Of a DNA stretch of 40,772 nucleotides, positions 33,155 through 40,772 are shown one piece after another (positions within the stretch are counted from its first letter, which is position 1; every line of letters begins with the position of its first letter). The translations under genes and the position numbers were made by a program. Below the pieces are notes generated by a model that saw only the letters and a list, made by a program, of their open reading frames with translations, did no database searches and was not told the DNA's origin. Where the stretch lies: NCBI GenBank assembly GCA_045603305.1, contig JAZULV010000069.1:1-40772 (forward strand), written 5' to 3'. The stretch comes from JAFRXK01 sp045603305 (GTDB lineage Bacteria; Bacillota; Clostridia; Lachnospirales; Lachnospiraceae).

Positions 33155-33213
33155 ATTCAGTCCGTCCTTCCATGCTAAAAGCTATAAAATGCTTTGATTA
33201 TATTCTAACCTTG

Positions 33214-34986
33214 TTACAAAGAAATATGCAGTGTGTTAAGTTTCTTCTGCTCCCCTATAATTCTCTGTAATTCTTTTATATCTTTTGCATTTCGGCTGGC
33301 ATTATCCAGACTGTTCTTTTTCACTCTCTTAACAGTCTCGGTAATGGCTTTCTCCATATCGTCGCGGCTCATCTGGGAATCATCAATTCCTGTATTAAAT
33401 ATCTGGGCCACTTCTCTGTATTCTTCATCATCATTTATATAATCATTTAATATTCCTGCCGGATTAACCTTACCTTCTGCTAACTGCAAGAACACCTCTA
33501 CAGCAACCTTACGGTATAATTCTTCAGTAAAATCCTCCGGTGAAATAATATTTTTAATCGCAGGATACAATTTTTTATCCTCAATAAGCCAGGATAATAA
33601 AAGCCTCTGGGATTTTTTAATACCATCATTCTTAGTATTTTTAAGCTTCTCTCTTGATTTTGTACCCTGAGCTTCTTCCCTTACACTCTGGACTATAAAA
33701 GCCTGTCCGCCATAATGATTTACCAGCTTCTTAAGGCTCTCATAAGGAATATCAAAATGTTTTGATACAGCCTGGGTATAATTGTCCCTCTCAAGGTCTT
33801 CTGAAAACTCCAGAAGCTTCTTGGCCGTCTCCTGATAGAAAGAAGTCTTTTGTTCAGGATCGTTCAAATCATAATTTCTGCTAAGAACACGAATCTCAAA
33901 CAGGAAACTGTTCTCAGCATTAGCAACTCTCTCTCTGAAAGCATCCGTTCCCAATGCCTTAATAAACTCATCCGGGTCCTTATACGGACTCAAGCTCAGC
34001 ACCTTGGCTGAAAGTCCTGCGGATTTAAGTATAGGTATCGCGCGAAGTGCCGCCTTGACACCTGCACCATCACTGTCATAAGTAAGAATAACCTGCTTGG
34101 TATATCTCTTTAATAAATTCGCCTGCTGTGGTGTAAATGCAGTTCCAAGGGAAGCAACTGCATTAGTGAAGCCTGCCTGCTGCATAGCAATTACGTCCAT
34201 ATAACCTTCACACAGAAGCATATAATCTTCTCTTGAAGTTCTTGCATAATTAAGTCCGTAAAGATTACGGCTCTTGTCAAAAATCTTAGTCTCAGGAGAA
34301 TTTAAATACTTCGGTTCTCCGTCCCCAATCACTCTGCCGCCAAAGGCAATTATACGATTGTTGGCATCCATGATTGGGAACATGGCACGATTCCAGAACT
34401 TATCGTTTGCGCCTCGTTCACTAATAGTAAAAAGTCCTGACTCCTTAAGAACCTCATCATTATAATTCTTACTTTTTATATATTTATACAGGTCGTCAGA
34501 ATAAGGATTAGAATACCCCAGACCAAACTTCCTGATGGTTTCATCACTTAGTTCTCTTTTTTTAAAATAATCATAGGCACGTTTTCCATGCTCCTGCTTT
34601 AACTGATAATAATAATACTGGCCTGCAAGCTTGTATATATCATAAAGCTGTGCCTTCAATCCGGCTTCCTTCTTCTGCTCAGCACTCATCTCATGCTCCG
34701 GAAGCTTAATACCAGCCCTGTCTGCAAGATGCTTCAATGCCTCGATAAAAGAAAAATTTTCATATTCCATAACAAATGTTATAGCATTGCCTCCGGCACC
34801 GCATCCAAAACAGTAATACATCTGCTTTGAAGGAGTAACTGAAAAAGACGGAGTCTTTTCATTATGAAACGGACACAAGCCAAAATATGTACTGCCCTTT
34901 TTAGTAAGTCTTACATACCCGGACACCACATCTACTATATCATTTGCTGTTCGTACTTCTTCAACTAAATCTTCTGAATAAAACAA
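33214..34986 (-). CDS. dnaG: DNA primase DnaG (TTG start)
   Basis: The 590-residue protein has an N-terminal CHC2 zinc finger (CPFHNEKTPSFSV with Cys38 and His41; CFGCGAGG with Cys59 and Cys62). The RNA polymerase core follows, then the TOPRIM motifs (LCEGYMDVIAMQQAG, DSDGAGVKAA) and a C-terminal helicase-interaction region. It makes RNA primers for replication. The start codon is TTG at 34984-34986: the next residues FYSEDLVEEV align with the usual RYPEEVIEEV start of primases, and no ATG is available there. It lies 25 bases after dgt and about 60 before rpoD. Confidence 0.95.
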   Translation of the reverse strand: MFYSEDLVEEVRTANDIVDVVSGYVRLTKKGSTYFGLCPFHNEKTPSFSVTPSKQMYYCFGCGAGGNAITFVMEYENFSFIEALKHLADRAGIKLPEHEMSAEQKKEAGLKAQLYDIYKLAGQYYYYQLKQEHGKRAYDYFKKRELSDETIRKFGLGYSNPYSDDLYKYIKSKNYNDEVLKESGLFTISERGANDKFWNRAMFPIMDANNRIIAFGGRVIGDGEPKYLNSPETKIFDKSRNLYGLNYARTSREDYMLLCEGYMDVIAMQQAGFTNAVASLGTAFTPQQANLLKRYTKQVILTYDSDGAGVKAALRAIPILKSAGLSAKVLSLSPYKDPDEFIKALGTDAFRERVANAENSFLFEIRVLSRNYDLNDPEQKTSFYQETAKKLLEFSEDLERDNYTQAVSKHFDIPYESLKKLVNHYGGQAFIVQSVREEAQGTKSREKLKNTKNDGIKKSQRLLLSWLIEDKKLYPAIKNIISPEDFTEELYRKVAVEVFLQLAEGKVNPAGILNDYINDDEEYREVAQIFNTGIDDSQMSRDDMEKAITETVKRVKKNSLDNASRNAKDIKELQRIIGEQKKLNTLHISL

Positions 34987-35011
34987 CCTCTATCACCCTT
35001 GTCGTAATTCT

Positions 35012-36019
35012 TTATATATTCCATGCTTTTGGTATAAACAGTTCTTCAAACTTCGAAATTGCATAACTGTCAGTCATACAGGCTATGTAATCACATACCG
35101 CTGTCTCCAAAGCTTCATTTCTCTTTTCCGTTATGGACATAACTTCTTCCGGAATCTCTTCCTTATGTTTGATAAAATGCTCAAAAAGTCTCAACACCAT
35201 ATCTCTGGCTTTATCATCATTATCTTTAGGTGATTTTTTAAGATACACGTTTTCAAACATAAAACTGCGAAGTGCCATCATAGCATTTTCAGTCTCAGGA
35301 CTCATGCGTATCACAGGTCTGTCCAAACTATTTATAATTATATCATGTACCAGTGTACTAAGTCTTTTTCGGACTGAATCACCCAAAACCTCCACAACAC
35401 CTGTCGGAAGCATCTCTTCAGTTAATATTCCGGCTCTTATGGCATCATCCACATCATGACTTATGTAAGCAATCTTATCTGATAGTCTTACTATCTTGCC
35501 TTCTAATGTTGCCGGATTACCGGATGTACGATGATTGTATATACCATTTCGTACTTCCCAGGTAAGATTAAGTCCTTCTCCTCTATATTCCAGCACTTCA
35601 ACCACACGCACACTCTGCTTATAATGAGCAAATCCATAACTGCACGCCGAATTAAGGGCAGCCTCTCCCACATGTCCGAAAGGAGTATGTCCCAAATCAT
35701 GGCCTAAAGCAATAGCTTCTGTTAAATCCTGGTTTAAGCCCAATGCTTTTGCAATGCTTCTTGCAATCTGGGCAACCTCCAAAGTATGGGTAAGTCTGGT
35801 TCTGTAATGATCACCTGTAGGTGCCAAAAAGACCTGGGTTTTATGCTTCAGTCTTCTAAAAGACTTACAATGTATAATCCTATCCCTGTCTCTCTGATAT
35901 GCAGTTCTCATATCACAAGGCTCTATAGCAATCTCTCTGCCTCTTGTTTCTCTGCTGAACGAAGCATAATGCTTTAAAATTTTATATTCCTGCTCTTCTA
36001 AATTTTCTCTGATATTCAT
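35012..36019 (-). CDS. dgt: dGTPase-like HD-domain triphosphohydrolase
   Basis: The 335-residue protein contains RDRDRIIHCKSFRRLKHKTQVFLAPTGDHYRTRLTHTLEVAQIARSIAKAL and then AIALGHDLGHTPFGHVGE, the dGTPase/HD-domain metal site with His in THTLEV and the HD pair. It hydrolyses deoxynucleoside triphosphates to the nucleoside and tripolyphosphate in characterised relatives. Clostridial members preceding dnaG are usually called deoxyguanosinetriphosphate triphosphohydrolase-like. GGAGG lies eight bases before the ATG. It is the first gene of the block with dnaG, rpoD and trmK. Confidence 0.93.
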   Translation of the reverse strand: MNIRENLEEQEYKILKHYASFSRETRGREIAIEPCDMRTAYQRDRDRIIHCKSFRRLKHKTQVFLAPTGDHYRTRLTHTLEVAQIARSIAKALGLNQDLTEAIALGHDLGHTPFGHVGEAALNSACSYGFAHYKQSVRVVEVLEYRGEGLNLTWEVRNGIYNHRTSGNPATLEGKIVRLSDKIAYISHDVDDAIRAGILTEEMLPTGVVEVLGDSVRKRLSTLVHDIIINSLDRPVIRMSPETENAMMALRSFMFENVYLKKSPKDNDDKARDMVLRLFEHFIKHKEEIPEEVMSITEKRNEALETAVCDYIACMTDSYAISKFEELFIPKAWNI

Positions 36020-36120
36020 GAAATCTGCCTCCTCTATATAATAAACGTCTTATTCTGTTATGTGTTTTATATGAACAGTATAATCGGCTATTATATATTA
36101 TATAATAATTTAAGTATCAT

Positions 36121-36693
36121 TTAACGGACAGATAACATAATACAAAACTCTTCAAAAGAAGATTCTAAATCATTAGATGCAAAGGAGAATTGCTGATACT
36201 TTGATTGGTCTTTCTCCCAATACAAATACAAAGAAAGCTTTGAGCCACCGGTATCTAAAGACTCTTCACGTTTTTTAACTTTTCCATCTTTTAAATAACC
36301 CATAAGTTGTTGCCATTCTTCTTCTGACAATTCTATTAATCCGGAGACTGTAATCTTATCTTCTGTCAGCGGCCAATTCTTACCTTCTCTTTTCTCATGA
36401 TAAAACTGATACTTTCCATCTTCAATATAAAACTGATACCTTTGATACTCAGGCGGATAGGTTGAAGCTGCATAGGTGTAATAAAACTTAGTTATCTCTT
36501 CTGCTGCTATATCTTGGCCTACAATCTTTTCCCTGTTTCCCTTTATGATATTAGTTATAAACTCTGATTTGCATCCTGACATCACACCGCTAAGCATAAA
36601 AATCATAACAATAACAATTATGCCAACTATATTTCCACCCACGATATCTTCTCTCCTTTTTATTCTACTGTCTTTCTTTTGTAGTTCATACAT
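36121..36693 (-). CDS. Putative lipoprotein of unknown function
   Basis: The 190-residue protein has a basic N-terminus (KKDSRIKRREDIVGG), a hydrophobic segment IVGIIVIVMIFMLSGVM and then SGC at about residue 41, which fits a lipobox loosely. The mature part is soluble and polar, with many Tyr, Glu and Lys (YYTYAASTYPPEYQRYQFYIEDGKYQFYHEKREG, then EEEWQQLMGYLKDGKVKKREE). It ends in short strands. GGAGG lies 11 bases before the ATG. No family is recognised. It lies 101 bases upstream of dgt on the same strand and is divergent from the subtilase gene. Confidence 0.65.
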   Translation of the reverse strand: MYELQKKDSRIKRREDIVGGNIVGIIVIVMIFMLSGVMSGCKSEFITNIIKGNREKIVGQDIAAEEITKFYYTYAASTYPPEYQRYQFYIEDGKYQFYHEKREGKNWPLTEDKITVSGLIELSEEEWQQLMGYLKDGKVKKREESLDTGGSKLSLYLYWEKDQSKYQQFSFASNDLESSFEEFCIMLSVR

Positions 36694-36962
36694 TTACTCA
36701 ACAACCTCCATTTATAATAGTCCTCAATGTTGGACTATCTTCTTACAAAGCCAAGATATCTTGTCCCCTAGAAAGAAAGCTTTCCGTAATCTTCTTCAAC
36801 AAGCATACCATACTCTTATAATTGTATCTCAATCCGGGTAACTTGTCATTCTTTTTTTAATACCCTAATTTAATATTTATGCATTAACCCACCGGTTTTA
36901 TTCCTGTAACAAATAAATCCTTCATTCATATTATTAATATAAAAGAATTCCGGGTACAAAAC

Positions 36963-38699
36963 ATGGATGACCAGAAAATCGAGAACCAATTAAACCTCGC
37001 CCTTGAAACCCCAGAAGCAGAACGTGAAAAGTCCGTTGACCTTAACGTAGGCTACTCCCCGGAAAGTGAAACATGGACACTTATTATCAAATATAACGGT
37101 GACATTTTAAAATATGAAAATGACGATATAGGTATTGTTACTCTTTTAAACAATTATGCCATCGTAACAATAAAAGAAAATCTTATAGACACCTTTGCCG
37201 AACTTCCGGAAATAGAATATATCGAAAAACCTAAAGCTCTTTTCTTCGCAGATTATTTCCCAAAGGCAGCCTCCTGCATAAATTCGGCCTATGCTGCCTA
37301 TCCGGAACTTACAGGCAAAGGCGTATTAATAGCAATAATTGATTCCGGAATTGATTTTAGGCATAAAGATTTCAGAAATGCTGACGGTACTACAAGAATA
37401 CTAAGCTATTGGGACCAGACTGTAGCCGGAAAACCTCCCGAAGGATATGATACCGGAACACTTTTTACTGAAGAAGATTTGAACGAGATACTAAATCAAC
37501 AGTCACCAAATAATACTGACATTTTTACACCTTCGCCCGATACCGAAGCCCATGGTACCGCTGTTGCCGGGATAGCCGCCGGAAACGGACGGGCATCAAA
37601 CGGAAGGTTTACCGGAGTAGCCTTTGAAAGCAGTCTGATTGCTGTTAAGCTAGGTTTCTCCGGTGAAAATTCCTTTCCCCGAACCTCTGAACTCATGCAG
37701 GCGATTAACTATTGCATCAACTTTGCCTTTAATCTGTCAATGCCTTTAGTTATTAATCTAAGCTTCGGAAATAATTATGGCGGTCATGACGGCACCACTC
37801 TTCTTGAACGATTTATAGATGACGTTGCAGACGTGGGGCGTAATGTAATTGTGGTAGGCACCGGAAATGAAGGTAATGCCGGCACCCATGCAAATGCTAT
37901 GTTTTCTTCCGACTCCAGTGAAGATTACGAAATTGAATTTGCTGTCGGACCTTATGAAACAGCCCTTAACATTCAAATCTGGAAGTCCTATGCAGACACT
38001 ATGACAATATCTTTATACACACCTTCCGGCATAAGACTGGGACCCTTTATTCCTCAAAGTCTTACTACCACATATACTTTTAGCAACACCACTCTTCTTG
38101 TATACTACGGTATGCCTTCTCCCTACAGCATTGCTCAAGAAATTTTTTTGGATTTTGTATCTGAAAACACCTTTATAGAAAGTGGTATATACAGATTTGT
38201 CATAACACCACAAAAAATTAAAGACGGAAGAATCGACATGTGGATGCCCTCTTCCGTCACACTAAATAACTCAACAAGATTTTTAGAGCCTTCGCCTTTC
38301 ACTACACTTACCATTCCTTCAACTGCACAGACTGCTATATCTGTTGCGGCGTATGATTCAAACACCTTTACCTACGCTGACTTTTCCGGGAGAGGCTTTA
38401 CCCGTACAGAAGCATTTACGAAGCCGGATATTGCGGCTCCGGGAGTAAGCATCACAGCAGCAGCACCAAATGGCGGTTACATGCAGGTAACAGGAACTTC
38501 TTTTGCCACACCTTTTGTCAGCGGCAGCGCAGCCCTTATGATGCAGTGGGGAATTATTGAAGGAAATGACCCTTTTTTGTATGGTGAAAAGGTAAAAGCA
38601 TATCTTCACAGAGGTGCAAGACCTTTTGCAGTAATAACCTCTTATCCTAACCGGCAGATAGGTTATGGTTCCTTGTGCTTAAATGACAGTCTGCCATAA
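36963..38699 (+). CDS. S8 family subtilase, Csp-like, without signal peptide
   Basis: The 578-residue protein starts MDDQKIENQL with no hydrophobic leader, so it is not exported by the Sec route. Residues 20-95 look like a prodomain. The triad is complete: Asp127 (IIDSGID), His197 (EAHGTAVAGIAA) and Ser513 (GTSFATPFVSGSAAL), with Asn302 (GTGNEGN) for the oxyanion hole. A beta-rich insertion of about 150 residues between Asn302 and the Ser region, containing YEIEFAVGPYETALNIQIW, is characteristic of Csp proteases of Clostridia. Those cleave spore cortex hydrolase precursors in spore formers; other members are cytoplasmic proteases of unknown role. The ribosome site is weak (GGG only). It ends before a shared terminator with the convergent thioredoxin gene. 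Confidence 0.9.
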   Translation: MDDQKIENQLNLALETPEAEREKSVDLNVGYSPESETWTLIIKYNGDILKYENDDIGIVTLLNNYAIVTIKENLIDTFAELPEIEYIEKPKALFFADYFPKAASCINSAYAAYPELTGKGVLIAIIDSGIDFRHKDFRNADGTTRILSYWDQTVAGKPPEGYDTGTLFTEEDLNEILNQQSPNNTDIFTPSPDTEAHGTAVAGIAAGNGRASNGRFTGVAFESSLIAVKLGFSGENSFPRTSELMQAINYCINFAFNLSMPLVINLSFGNNYGGHDGTTLLERFIDDVADVGRNVIVVGTGNEGNAGTHANAMFSSDSSEDYEIEFAVGPYETALNIQIWKSYADTMTISLYTPSGIRLGPFIPQSLTTTYTFSNTTLLVYYGMPSPYSIAQEIFLDFVSENTFIESGIYRFVITPQKIKDGRIDMWMPSSVTLNNSTRFLEPSPFTTLTIPSTAQTAISVAAYDSNTFTYADFSGRGFTRTEAFTKPDIAAPGVSITAAAPNGGYMQVTGTSFATPFVSGSAALMMQWGIIEGNDPFLYGEKVKAYLHRGARPFAVITSYPNRQIGYGSLCLNDSLP

Positions 38700-38715
38700 T
38701 TCTTCATACAAACAT

Positions 38716-38767
38716 AGGAGTGCTGTAATATAAGTTATTTTCTAAACACTCATACAACAGCACTCCT
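38716..38767. terminator. Bidirectional hairpin between convergent genes
   Basis: AGGAGTGCTGT (38716-38726) and ACAGCACTCCT (38757-38767) form a perfect 11-bp stem around a 30-base AT-rich interior, followed by GCTTTCTT on the plus strand. It sits between the stops of the subtilase and the thioredoxin gene. Confidence 0.7.
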
Positions 38768-38773
38768 GCTTTC

Positions 38774-39364
38774 TTAATTATAAATCATATCTATACCTTT
38801 TTTCAGAGTTTCCATATCAAGAGCACCTCTGGCATTTGCTATTACATAGCCCTCTGCATCAATAAAGTAAGTTGCCGGTATGGAGTAAACACTGTAAGTT
38901 GTTGCAGCATCCTGCGATGTATCAAAATACACCGGAAAAGTATAACCATTTTCCTCAATGAACTTTGTAGCTTTATCAATAGTTTCACTGTAACCATCTG
39001 TCATATTCACCATCATAAAATGTATATTCTCTGAGTATTCCTGATATACAGTCTCAAACTCCGGCATTTCGCTTTTGCATGGTCCGCACCAGCTGGCCCA
39101 GAAGTTTACGATAACCGGCTTGCCCTTAAAATCAGACAGGCTTACAGCATTTCCATCAGCGTCATATACTGTGAAATCCGGTGCCATAACCTTAGCTTCA
39201 GTGCTATTCTCTGAAGAGTCATTGTCTAAATTCGCCTGTTCATTCTCAACAGTGAGCTGGTTAGTATCAATCAAATCGCTAAGCTGTGAGTAAAGGAAAT
39301 AAGAACCACCCAGTATAACAACCAGTAGTACTGCAATTAATATAATCATTACTTTATTCTTCAT
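38774..39364 (-). CDS. Membrane-anchored TlpA-like thioredoxin
   Basis: The 196-residue protein has an N-terminal membrane anchor (residues 5-25), a Glu/Asp/Asn-rich linker to about residue 57, and a TlpA/ResA-type thioredoxin domain. APDFTVYDADGNAVSLSDFKGK leads to FWASWCGPCKSEMPEF with active-site Cys93 and Cys96, and a cis-proline follows in YSIPATYF. It should act outside the membrane as a disulfide reductant fed with electrons by CcdA, whose gene ends nine bases upstream. No cytochrome c gene is visible in the window, so the target is probably other extracellular thiols. Confidence 0.9.
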   Translation of the reverse strand: MKNKVMIILIAVLLVVILGGSYFLYSQLSDLIDTNQLTVENEQANLDNDSSENSTEAKVMAPDFTVYDADGNAVSLSDFKGKPVIVNFWASWCGPCKSEMPEFETVYQEYSENIHFMMVNMTDGYSETIDKATKFIEENGYTFPVYFDTSQDAATTYSVYSIPATYFIDAEGYVIANARGALDMETLKKGIDMIYN

Positions 39365-39372
39365 AGTCCCTC

Positions 39373-40026
39373 CTAGATAATAAGTATTCCCAGCATGCCC
39401 GTCGCCATCAGAATACCAACAACTATAAGCAGCCCTCCGCTTATCATATTGATAATCTTGTAGTTTCTCTTAATAAAATCAAAAGCAGTTTTAAGCTGGT
39501 CAATCAGCACTGCACTTAAGATAAAAGGTATTCCAAGTCCCAGTGAATAGCATAACAGCATAAGTATACCGGTCATAGCCTGTCCCTGCTGGGAAGCCAT
39601 CACAAGTGCCGAACCAAGAAATGCTCCCACACAAGGAGTCCAGCCTAAAGAAAAAATAATACCAAACAACATCGTAGTAAAAAAGCTCATATTATTGGTA
39701 TCCACCATTCGCTTACTTCCACGGAAAAGATTGAACTTAAATACTCCAAGAAAATTCAGTCCGAAGAAAATAACTATAAGTCCTGAAACAACATTAACAA
39801 TAGTCTGGTATTTATCAAGGAAACTGCCTATCGTACCGGCAAGTGCACCCATACTCACAAATACAACAGTAAATCCAAGTACAAAGCCTAATGCGCCTTT
39901 AAGAGTTTTTCCGGTGCTGCGTTCTCCTCCTCCGACAAAGTAGGTAATATATATCGGAATCATCGGTAACAGGCAAGGCGAAATAAAAGTGATAATACCT
40001 TCCAAAAAAGAAATAATGTATTGCAT
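39373..40026 (-). CDS. ccdA: CcdA-type thiol:disulfide transmembrane electron carrier
   Basis: The 217-residue protein has six predicted membrane helices. It carries the two redox cysteines of the CcdA/DsbD-beta family: FISPCLLPMIPIY (Cys18) and GWTPCVGAFLGSA (Cys132). It moves reducing equivalents from cytoplasmic thioredoxin to an extracytoplasmic partner, here the TlpA-like protein encoded eight bases downstream. GAGAGG precedes the ATG. Confidence 0.93.
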   Translation of the reverse strand: MQYIISFLEGIITFISPCLLPMIPIYITYFVGGGERSTGKTLKGALGFVLGFTVVFVSMGALAGTIGSFLDKYQTIVNVVSGLIVIFFGLNFLGVFKFNLFRGSKRMVDTNNMSFFTTMLFGIIFSLGWTPCVGAFLGSALVMASQQGQAMTGILMLLCYSLGLGIPFILSAVLIDQLKTAFDFIKRNYKIINMISGGLLIVVGILMATGMLGILII

Positions 40027-40108
40027 AAACTTCCTCTCTATACAATCGAAATGTATTAAAATTATCTCCTTATCAATATAAAAAAATTAATATATCATAT
40101 ACACAATA

Positions 40109-40579
40109 TTATAAAATGTACTCCATACCAACCTTCTGCGGAACCAGCCCACAGGCCTCATAGAATTTCATTGCACTCTCGTTACATGACCATACATTCA
40201 AGGTAACATTATAACATCCGCTGTCCTTGGCAAACTGCAAAACATGTTCATAAAGTTGCTTTCCGATACGCTGTCCACGCACATTCTCATCCACACAAAG
40301 GTCATCTATATACAAAGTCTTTATGTCCGTAAGAATATTATTATTCTCATGACAAATAAACACACAGAACGCATATCCAAGTACATTTTCAGTTTCATCC
40401 ACTCCAACAAATATAGGTCTGCTGTCGTCTAAAATAATCTCTAACAGTTCGTCGTCTGTATACTTTTTAACGTTACCTTTGAATAAATCAGGTCTGCCCT
40501 TGTGATGTACTTCTAACACCTGAAAAAGCAGTTTGTTAATGCCTTCTATGTCATTAGGTTGTGCTCTTCTTATGTTCAT
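40109..40579 (-). CDS. GNAT family N-acetyltransferase
   Basis: This 156-residue protein is a single GNAT domain: MNIRRAQPNDIEGINKLLFQVLEVHH at the start, VGVDETENVLGYAFC in the middle, and the acetyl-CoA loop LCVDENVRGQRIGKQLYEHV (R-G-x-x-I-G type). The C-terminal NVTLNVWSCNESAMKFYEACGLVP motif completes the fold. The acceptor substrate is unknown. AGGAG lies seven bases before the ATG. It is on the same strand as ccdA, 82 bases upstream of it. Confidence 0.92.
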   Translation of the reverse strand: MNIRRAQPNDIEGINKLLFQVLEVHHKGRPDLFKGNVKKYTDDELLEIILDDSRPIFVGVDETENVLGYAFCVFICHENNNILTDIKTLYIDDLCVDENVRGQRIGKQLYEHVLQFAKDSGCYNVTLNVWSCNESAMKFYEACGLVPQKVGMEYIL

Positions 40580-40656
40580 GATGTTTCTCCTGACTCAAAA
40601 CTTATTGTATATTGTTTTAAATTAACCTAGAATTCATACAATCAAAATACTACATA

Positions 40657-40772
40657 TCAAACGCTCATAAGCACCATTGACACTTCATATACCGAAAATA
40701 ATCCTATGATGCAAATAACGCTTAATAATATAAAAAACGTAACTTCTCCCCAATTTATCTTTTTATTTATAA
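40657..40772 (-). CDS. C-terminal end of a membrane protein (cut by window edge)
   Basis: On the minus strand an open frame enters from the right edge and ends at TGA (40657-40659) after 37 visible residues. It shows a polar INKKINWGE stretch followed by one strongly hydrophobic helix (TFFILLSVICIIGLF) and a short tail. This looks like the last membrane segment of a larger protein. It could also be chance, because the visible piece is short. No family can be named. Confidence 0.4.
   Translation of the reverse strand, partial: INKKINWGEVTFFILLSVICIIGLFSVYEVSMVLMSV

Noticed and set aside
36694..36711. Five-codon mini-ORF (ATG GAG GTT GTT GAG TAA) directly before the putative lipoprotein
   Set aside because: The ATGGAGG is more simply the ribosome binding site of the lipoprotein. 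A leader peptide role has no further support.

Overview
The window is 40.8 kb of low-GC DNA. Strong AGGAGG-type ribosome binding sites, the dgt-dnaG-rpoD-trmK block, Flx/Hdr redox proteins, RqcH and a secreted GH95 enzyme with an InlB-type repeat point to an anaerobic low-GC Gram-positive of class Clostridia, probably Lachnospiraceae. The family assignment is inference. Nearly every gene is on the minus strand. The plus-strand genes are a DUF6062 protein, rqcH and a subtilase.

Layout. 1-3.4 kb: the N-terminal part of an alpha/beta hydrolase cut by the window edge, a DUF554 membrane protein, a GNAT acetyltransferase, the AzlCD branched-chain amino acid exporter and a small unknown protein. 3.5-7.3 kb: a 1263-residue secreted GH95 alpha-L-fucosidase with a discoidin-like insertion and a C-terminal InlB-like repeat. 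7.5-13.1 kb: a Cys/His-rich DUF6062 protein, a Ca2+/Na+ exchanger behind two very small membrane proteins with a structured leader, an unknown exported protein, a lipoprotein with two similar halves, and rqcH. 13.2-16.0 kb: a 961-residue protein with two TIR-like domains, a Sel1-like segment and thirteen 42-residue tetratricopeptide repeats.

16.2-28.9 kb is the metabolic core. In transcription order it reads malate dehydrogenase, fumarase (fumC), hdrB, hdrC, hdrA, flxD, two 4Fe-4S dicluster proteins (flxC/flxB-like), flxA, an iron-sulfur subunit, a fumarate reductase-type flavoprotein, and an AspT-family transporter. The seven-gene Hdr-Flx set is the known parts list of an NADH-oxidising, flavin-based electron-bifurcating complex. 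Here it lies directly against a soluble fumarate reductase pair and the enzymes that make fumarate from oxaloacetate. The simplest reading is a cytoplasmic, electron-bifurcating NADH:fumarate/ferredoxin reductase that completes the reductive branch to succinate, followed by a candidate succinate exporter with its own promoter. This is the most interesting system in the window.

29.1-29.7 kb holds the RNase P RNA gene with its promoter, and immediately 3' of it an unexplained stretch of three strong hairpins. 29.7-36.0 kb is the housekeeping block: TGS-nucleoside kinase, trmK, rpoD, dnaG (TTG start) and dgt. 36.1-40.8 kb holds a putative lipoprotein, a Csp-like subtilase without signal peptide, a TlpA-type thioredoxin with CcdA, a second GNAT enzyme and the C-terminal end of a further gene cut by the window edge.
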